This document shows, one piece after another, positions 13,791 through 17,036 of a stretch of 17,036 bases of DNA. Source of the DNA: Deltaproteobacteria bacterium (GTDB taxonomy: Bacteria > Desulfobacterota > Desulfobacteria > Desulfobacterales > JAFDDL01); NCBI GenBank assembly GCA_019310865.1, contig JAFDDL010000014.1, forward strand, positions 1 through 17,036, given 5' to 3'. Every line of letters begins with the position of its first letter. Within the stretch, counting starts at the first letter, position 1. The notes under the pieces were generated by a model, which saw only the letters and a list, made by a program, of their open reading frames with translations, did no database searches and had not been told where the DNA came from. The translations under genes were made by a program, and so were the position numbers.

Positions 13791-16316
13791 ATGAGCGTGA
13801 ATTCCAACGATCGAAAGACCTGGCGTGCACCGAATTATCTTGCGGTGATTATTGTCCTTTTCTTAACCATGACGGGTTTTTCAACACATGTGCTTGCCAA
13901 AGGCAATCAAGTTTTTATTAACATCCCATCAGCAACTGCGGAAAAAACACTTGACGAGTTTGCACAACAAACGAAATTCAGTTTTATCTATTCACCGGCA
14001 GATGTCGAAAATGTTTACACCCAGGCGGTGTCCGGGAATTATGCACCGGTTGACGCCTTGCAGATCATGCTGGACGGTACCGGGCTGGTTACCGAACAAG
14101 TCAGTGAAAATACAATAACAATAAGAAAAAACGTTGCAGAGACGGTGCTGGACGCCCAGGAGTCGGTTAATGCCGAACTTGCGGAAAATCAGGCGGAATC
14201 TGTCCGGAGCGATGAACAGGCAGAGTCCTCACCAAGTGAATCCTACGACGATTATATGTTAGAGGATACGGTGATCACCGCCACCAAGACCGGCGCGACC
14301 AAACTCCAGGAAACGCCCCTTTCGATTTCGTCCCTGGATGATGAACTGATTAAGCGTCGAAAAGTGTATACGCTGTCCGAACTCTCTCAATATGTGCCCA
14401 ATACCGACATTCGCTCGGACGGTGTCTATTCAAGGACTTATATCCGAGGGGTTGGAAACAATTTCCCAATGGTTGGGACCGAATCGGGCGTTGCGGTTTA
14501 TCTGGACGGCGTCTATCTGGAGAGGGGGCTGGGAGGCGGCAACTCGTTCTTTGATCTTGAGCGGGTCGAGGTTCTGCGGGGCCCGCAGGGGACATTATAC
14601 GGTCGAAATGCGACAGGCGGCGCGGTCAATATCATCACCAAGAAACCGGCTGATGAATTGGAAATAACGGCGGGGATTGAAATCGGCAGTTTTGATTTTC
14701 GCCGCTTTGACGCCTCGTTGAGTGGCCCAATTATCGGTAACAATGTTAAAGGGCGAATCACAATTTCAGATAGCAATAGCGATAGCCCTTTTAAGAACCT
14801 GACAACAGGTGGATATCTGGGAGATTCAGAATATACCGCCCTCCGCGGCAGCCTGGAAATCATTCCAGCTGACTGGCTTGATATTGTGTTGCGTGCCAGC
14901 TACTATAACTTTGATGGTGGCGGAAATGCTGTAAAAAGCCTGGGCGGCGGGTGGTATCAACCGGGCTATGTGCCACCACCCGGTTTGCGGAATTTTGAGC
15001 ACAACGCGGACGAGAAGCGCTCGGTGGAAGATCGCCTCTTTTCGGGGCATATCACCATTCGGCTGCCCCGTGATTTCACCCTTCGGTCCATCACAACGTA
15101 TGATGACCGTAATTTTGATATGCTTTATGACCTTGACCGATCGCCTGTGCACAATGATATCGATTACCGTGACCATGAGATGTCGACCATTTCGCAAGAG
15201 ATTCAAGTCGACGGGCGTCTGGGAAAATTCAATATTGTTTCCGGGGTGTATTACTATCGATATTCGGAAGATTTTTTCCAGCACTATAGTTACGGTATCC
15301 TAGGTCCGGGTCTTGACAACCTTTGGCTTGAAGTTCCCGTCAAATTTAAAACAACTGCTTATGCGGCATATGGAAACGTCGAGTATCCGCTAACGGACAG
15401 GCTTGGCGTTTCTGCGGGGTTAAGATACAGCTATGAAGAAAAGAACCCTAGCGGGTCATTAGATACCTACATGACAGATGTCTTCGGTTGGTTTGGGCCG
15501 GCCGGGGCGGCGGTTCAGGTCGGAGATATATATCGCAACGAGGAGAAGGATTGGTCGGCATGGACCCCGAAATTCGGGATCGACTACAAATTAAACGATG
15601 ACATGATGATCTTTGCTACGGCTGCCAGAGGCTTTCGCAGCGGTGTATTCTGGTACCCGAATCTGCTCACACCCCTGGATGTGGGCGTGGAGGTCGATCC
15701 GGAGTATGTATGGAATTATGAGGTTGGCTTTAAGTCGGACTGGTTCGACAAACGGCTGAGAGCCAATATAGCGGTTTTTTATGCTAAATACACGGACATG
15801 CAGGTTTCGACCACGTTGGCAGGCTGGTCGGTATATCAAAATGCAGCCGAGTCCACCATGAAAGGGATTGAACTTGAGTTGATGGCCAGGCCGATCCCCG
15901 GCTTGACCCTCAATTACACTGGGTCTTATTTTGATGGTACCTACGATGAATTTGGTCTTGAAGATGCTTCCGGTAACCAGATGATGAGAGCCCCGAAATG
16001 GGCATTCTCTATGGGAGCGCAATACACCATTCCGCTGCAGGAATACGGATTTCTGACGTTACGCGGCGATCTGAATTGGAGAGACCGCATTTATTGGACT
16101 CATCTCGAGGATATAAATCAATCACTGGAAGAGACGACCTATATAAACGGATTGATTCAATTTGAAACAGCAGGTGGCCGGTGGTCTATAGAAGCCTGGG
16201 GAAAAAATTTGGCGGATGAGGATTACATTTCTACGGTAACTGTAACGGATGGAACCCCCTCGATCGAGCCCAATGAAAACAGATCATTCGGTGCAAGACT
16301 GGTGTTTAAATATTAG
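13791..16316 (+). CDS. TonB-dependent receptor with N-terminal STN signalling domain
   Basis: An 841-residue outer-membrane active transporter of the transducer subclass. Signal sequence: hydrophobic core 16-30, likely cut after VLA at 36. The STN domain (about 42-113, IPSATAEKTLDEFAQQTKFS onward) is the part that contacts a FecR protein in the periplasm. An acidic Ala/Glu/Ser-rich linker follows (116-157), then a TonB box-like DTVITATK (159-166), the plug (about 170-285: YIRGVG, VAVYLDGVY, VEVLRGPQGTLYGRNATGGAVN) and a beta-barrel to the C-terminal FGARLVFKY with terminal aromatic residue. Complete length. The domain order implies that it senses and imports the same ligand and signals to the FecR/sigma pair at 7566-9313, the only such pair seen here. 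The strong plug resembles receptors for siderophores, vitamin B12 and organic molecules; the ligand is unknown. An iron box is not evident upstream. Confidence 0.94.
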   Translation: MSVNSNDRKTWRAPNYLAVIIVLFLTMTGFSTHVLAKGNQVFINIPSATAEKTLDEFAQQTKFSFIYSPADVENVYTQAVSGNYAPVDALQIMLDGTGLVTEQVSENTITIRKNVAETVLDAQESVNAELAENQAESVRSDEQAESSPSESYDDYMLEDTVITATKTGATKLQETPLSISSLDDELIKRRKVYTLSELSQYVPNTDIRSDGVYSRTYIRGVGNNFPMVGTESGVAVYLDGVYLERGLGGGNSFFDLERVEVLRGPQGTLYGRNATGGAVNIITKKPADELEITAGIEIGSFDFRRFDASLSGPIIGNNVKGRITISDSNSDSPFKNLTTGGYLGDSEYTALRGSLEIIPADWLDIVLRASYYNFDGGGNAVKSLGGGWYQPGYVPPPGLRNFEHNADEKRSVEDRLFSGHITIRLPRDFTLRSITTYDDRNFDMLYDLDRSPVHNDIDYRDHEMSTISQEIQVDGRLGKFNIVSGVYYYRYSEDFFQHYSYGILGPGLDNLWLEVPVKFKTTAYAAYGNVEYPLTDRLGVSAGLRYSYEEKNPSGSLDTYMTDVFGWFGPAGAAVQVGDIYRNEEKDWSAWTPKFGIDYKLNDDMMIFATAARGFRSGVFWYPNLLTPLDVGVEVDPEYVWNYEVGFKSDWFDKRLRANIAVFYAKYTDMQVSTTLAGWSVYQNAAESTMKGIELELMARPIPGLTLNYTGSYFDGTYDEFGLEDASGNQMMRAPKWAFSMGAQYTIPLQEYGFLTLRGDLNWRDRIYWTHLEDINQSLEETTYINGLIQFETAGGRWSIEAWGKNLADEDYISTVTVTDGTPSIEPNENRSFGARLVFKY

Positions 16317-16348
16317 TTCACCTCACATAGAATAATGGGTTGAAAAAA

Positions 16349-16372
16349 GGGGGCATGCTTCCGCGTGCCCCC
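16349..16372 (+). terminator. Intercistronic hairpin after the receptor gene
   Basis: Ten-base-pair stem starting GGGGGCATGC with a TTCC loop and one internal U-G pair, 32 bases after the receptor stop. There is no run of T after it (TCGCTTAT follows), so it is a poor intrinsic terminator; it may lower expression of the downstream gene or protect the receptor mRNA 3' end. It is retained in copy 1 as a leader hairpin. Confidence 0.55.
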
Positions 16373-16439
16373 TCGCTTATCAAGGATCTTTCGGTTTTAA
16401 AATATGAGAACAAAAGCGCATATGGAATGTAAGTAGAAC

Positions 16440-16761
16440 ATGAACCATACAAATAACAACCGGCTTGACTCATATCGCATCGTGGCCTCTGCGGCGCCTT
16501 CGTTTGCCACCGCTCTTATCTACGGGCCGATGGCGGGAATTTTACCGGCGCTGATCGTAAAGCATTTCGGCGTGGAAATGGCGACCATGAGCAGCCTTCT
16601 GCTGCTAACCTGTTTCTTTGACGGGTTATGTTTATATCCCCATGAGCTTTGCCATCATCGGTACGATTCTGACCTGGTTTTTTCCCATTGATGAAAGGCG
16701 ACAAAAAATCATCCGTGCCCGGATCGAAAAGCGGGCGGAAAGAAGGACGAGAATACAACCA
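16440..16761 (+). pseudogene. MFS transporter remnant with out-of-frame internal deletion
   Basis: The first 62 codons match the MFS gene at 9656 (MNHTNNNRLDSYRIVASAAP versus MNHIKNNRLDSYRIVAFAAP), after which the sequence jumps to the part equivalent to 10885 onward. The missing 1043 nt is not a multiple of three, so the frame shifts and stops at 16691 after 83 residues. The 3' part still encodes the MFS C-terminal tail in another frame. Only two membrane segments could be made, so transport is lost. The arginine in LLLTRFF has also become Cys. The next gene, an amidase, has its own good ribosome-binding site, so the remnant may survive simply as leader DNA. Confidence 0.92.
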
Positions 16762-16802
16762 AAAGCAAAACACGGATAGAGATGACTCATAAGGAGAATA
16801 CG

Positions 16803-17036
16803 ATGACAGAAAAGAAACCGTTGTGGCAGTGGAGTGCTTCGGATCTGGCCGCCTCGATTCGCAGGGGCGACATCCGTTGTGAGGATGCCGTTGTATCCTG
16901 TATCGATCGGATGAAGGCGGTCAATCCGGACGTGAATGCCGTGGTTGTCGATATGTCCGATCAGGCGCTGCACCAGGCCCGGGAAGCCGACCTGGCGGTG
17001 AAAAACGGCGATCGACTGGGCCCGCTTCATGGGGTG
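16803..17036 (+). CDS. Amidase signature family protein, N-terminal part
   Basis: Open to the right edge: 78 residues visible of a protein usually about 450-500 long. The start MTEKKPLWQWSASDLAASIR, the helix ending SCIDRMKAVNPDVNAVV and the final GDRLGPLHGV are typical of the N-terminal region of Amidase/GatA-like enzymes, which hydrolyse amide bonds with a Ser-cisSer-Lys triad; the triad itself lies beyond the window. AAGGAG (16791-16796) precedes the ATG by six bases. It follows the MFS remnant in the position held by the acyl-CoA ligase in copy 1. A catabolic amidase is more likely than GatA because of this context, but the distinction needs the rest of the gene. Confidence 0.82.
   Translation, partial: MTEKKPLWQWSASDLAASIRRGDIRCEDAVVSCIDRMKAVNPDVNAVVVDMSDQALHQAREADLAVKNGDRLGPLHGV

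Larger units (their letters stand above)
16321..16761 (+). repeat. Duplicated block copy 2, right arm (hairpin, leader, internally deleted MFS gene)
   Basis: Counterpart of 9541-9841 joined directly to the counterpart of 10885-11020. The joint is at 16625/16626 (GACGGG then TTATG) and no repeat is visible at the two edges in copy 1. Similarity ends near 16761, close to the end of the MFS gene. Confidence 0.92.

Noticed and set aside
16632..17030. A 132-codon minus-strand frame at the right edge
   Set aside because: It runs opposite the MFS remnant and the amidase start, both supported by homology, so it is a shadow.
1..17036. CRISPR array
   Set aside because: No regularly spaced repeats of 23-40 bases were found; the only direct repeats are one widely spaced pair and the large duplicated block.

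Overview
The window looks like accessory chromosome from a Gram-negative bacterium: it encodes an outer-membrane TonB-dependent receptor and a FecI/FecR-type signalling pair. The mix of paired acyl-CoA dehydrogenases, an acyl-CoA ligase, an anaerobe-type iron-sulfur serine dehydratase, an AbiE toxin-antitoxin pair and broad non-coding gaps would fit Desulfobacterota, but no rRNA or other phylogenetic marker is present, so the taxon is an inference.

Layout. 1-1508: the tail of an unidentified gene, then an AAA/DUF4143 ATPase on the minus strand. 1509-5089: an operon of two acyl-CoA dehydrogenases between two gene-poor gaps, each gap carrying a copy of a 33-bp direct repeat. 5090-7528: an AbiEi/AbiEii-type toxin-antitoxin pair abutting a 3'-truncated L-serine dehydratase gene that has lost its third predicted iron-sulfur ligand. 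7566-9313: FecR-like anti-sigma factor and FecI-like sigma factor, overlapping, on the minus strand. 9314-12581: a divergent promoter region, a GPH-type MFS transporter and an AMP-dependent acyl-CoA ligase. 12587-13411: a dimethylarginine dimethylaminohydrolase-like hydrolase, minus strand, convergent with the ligase. 13412-17036: a second copy of the sigma-proximal promoter region, the TonB-dependent receptor (with an N-terminal STN signalling domain), a broken second copy of the MFS gene, and the start of an amidase-signature gene.

The most striking feature is a segmental duplication. The block 'sigma-gene 5' end / divergent promoter / [receptor] / intercistronic hairpin / MFS gene' occurs twice. 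Copy 1 (about 9260-11020) keeps the regulators and an intact MFS gene but has no receptor: its promoter is joined to the post-receptor hairpin within a few bases of the -10 box. Copy 2 (about 13478-16761) keeps the receptor, but its MFS gene has lost an internal segment equivalent to 1043 nt (out of frame), and its sigma gene is reduced to about 18 recognisable codons with a frameshift. The two copies therefore complement each other, and each leads into a different catabolic gene (acyl-CoA ligase or amidase).

A working model, which is inference: an external ligand binds the receptor; its STN domain signals through FecR to the sigma factor; the duplicated promoters control both receptor and transporter; ligase and amidase process the imported compound, possibly followed by dehydrogenation by an enzyme like the acyl-CoA dehydrogenase pair. 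The substrate cannot be read from the sequence.
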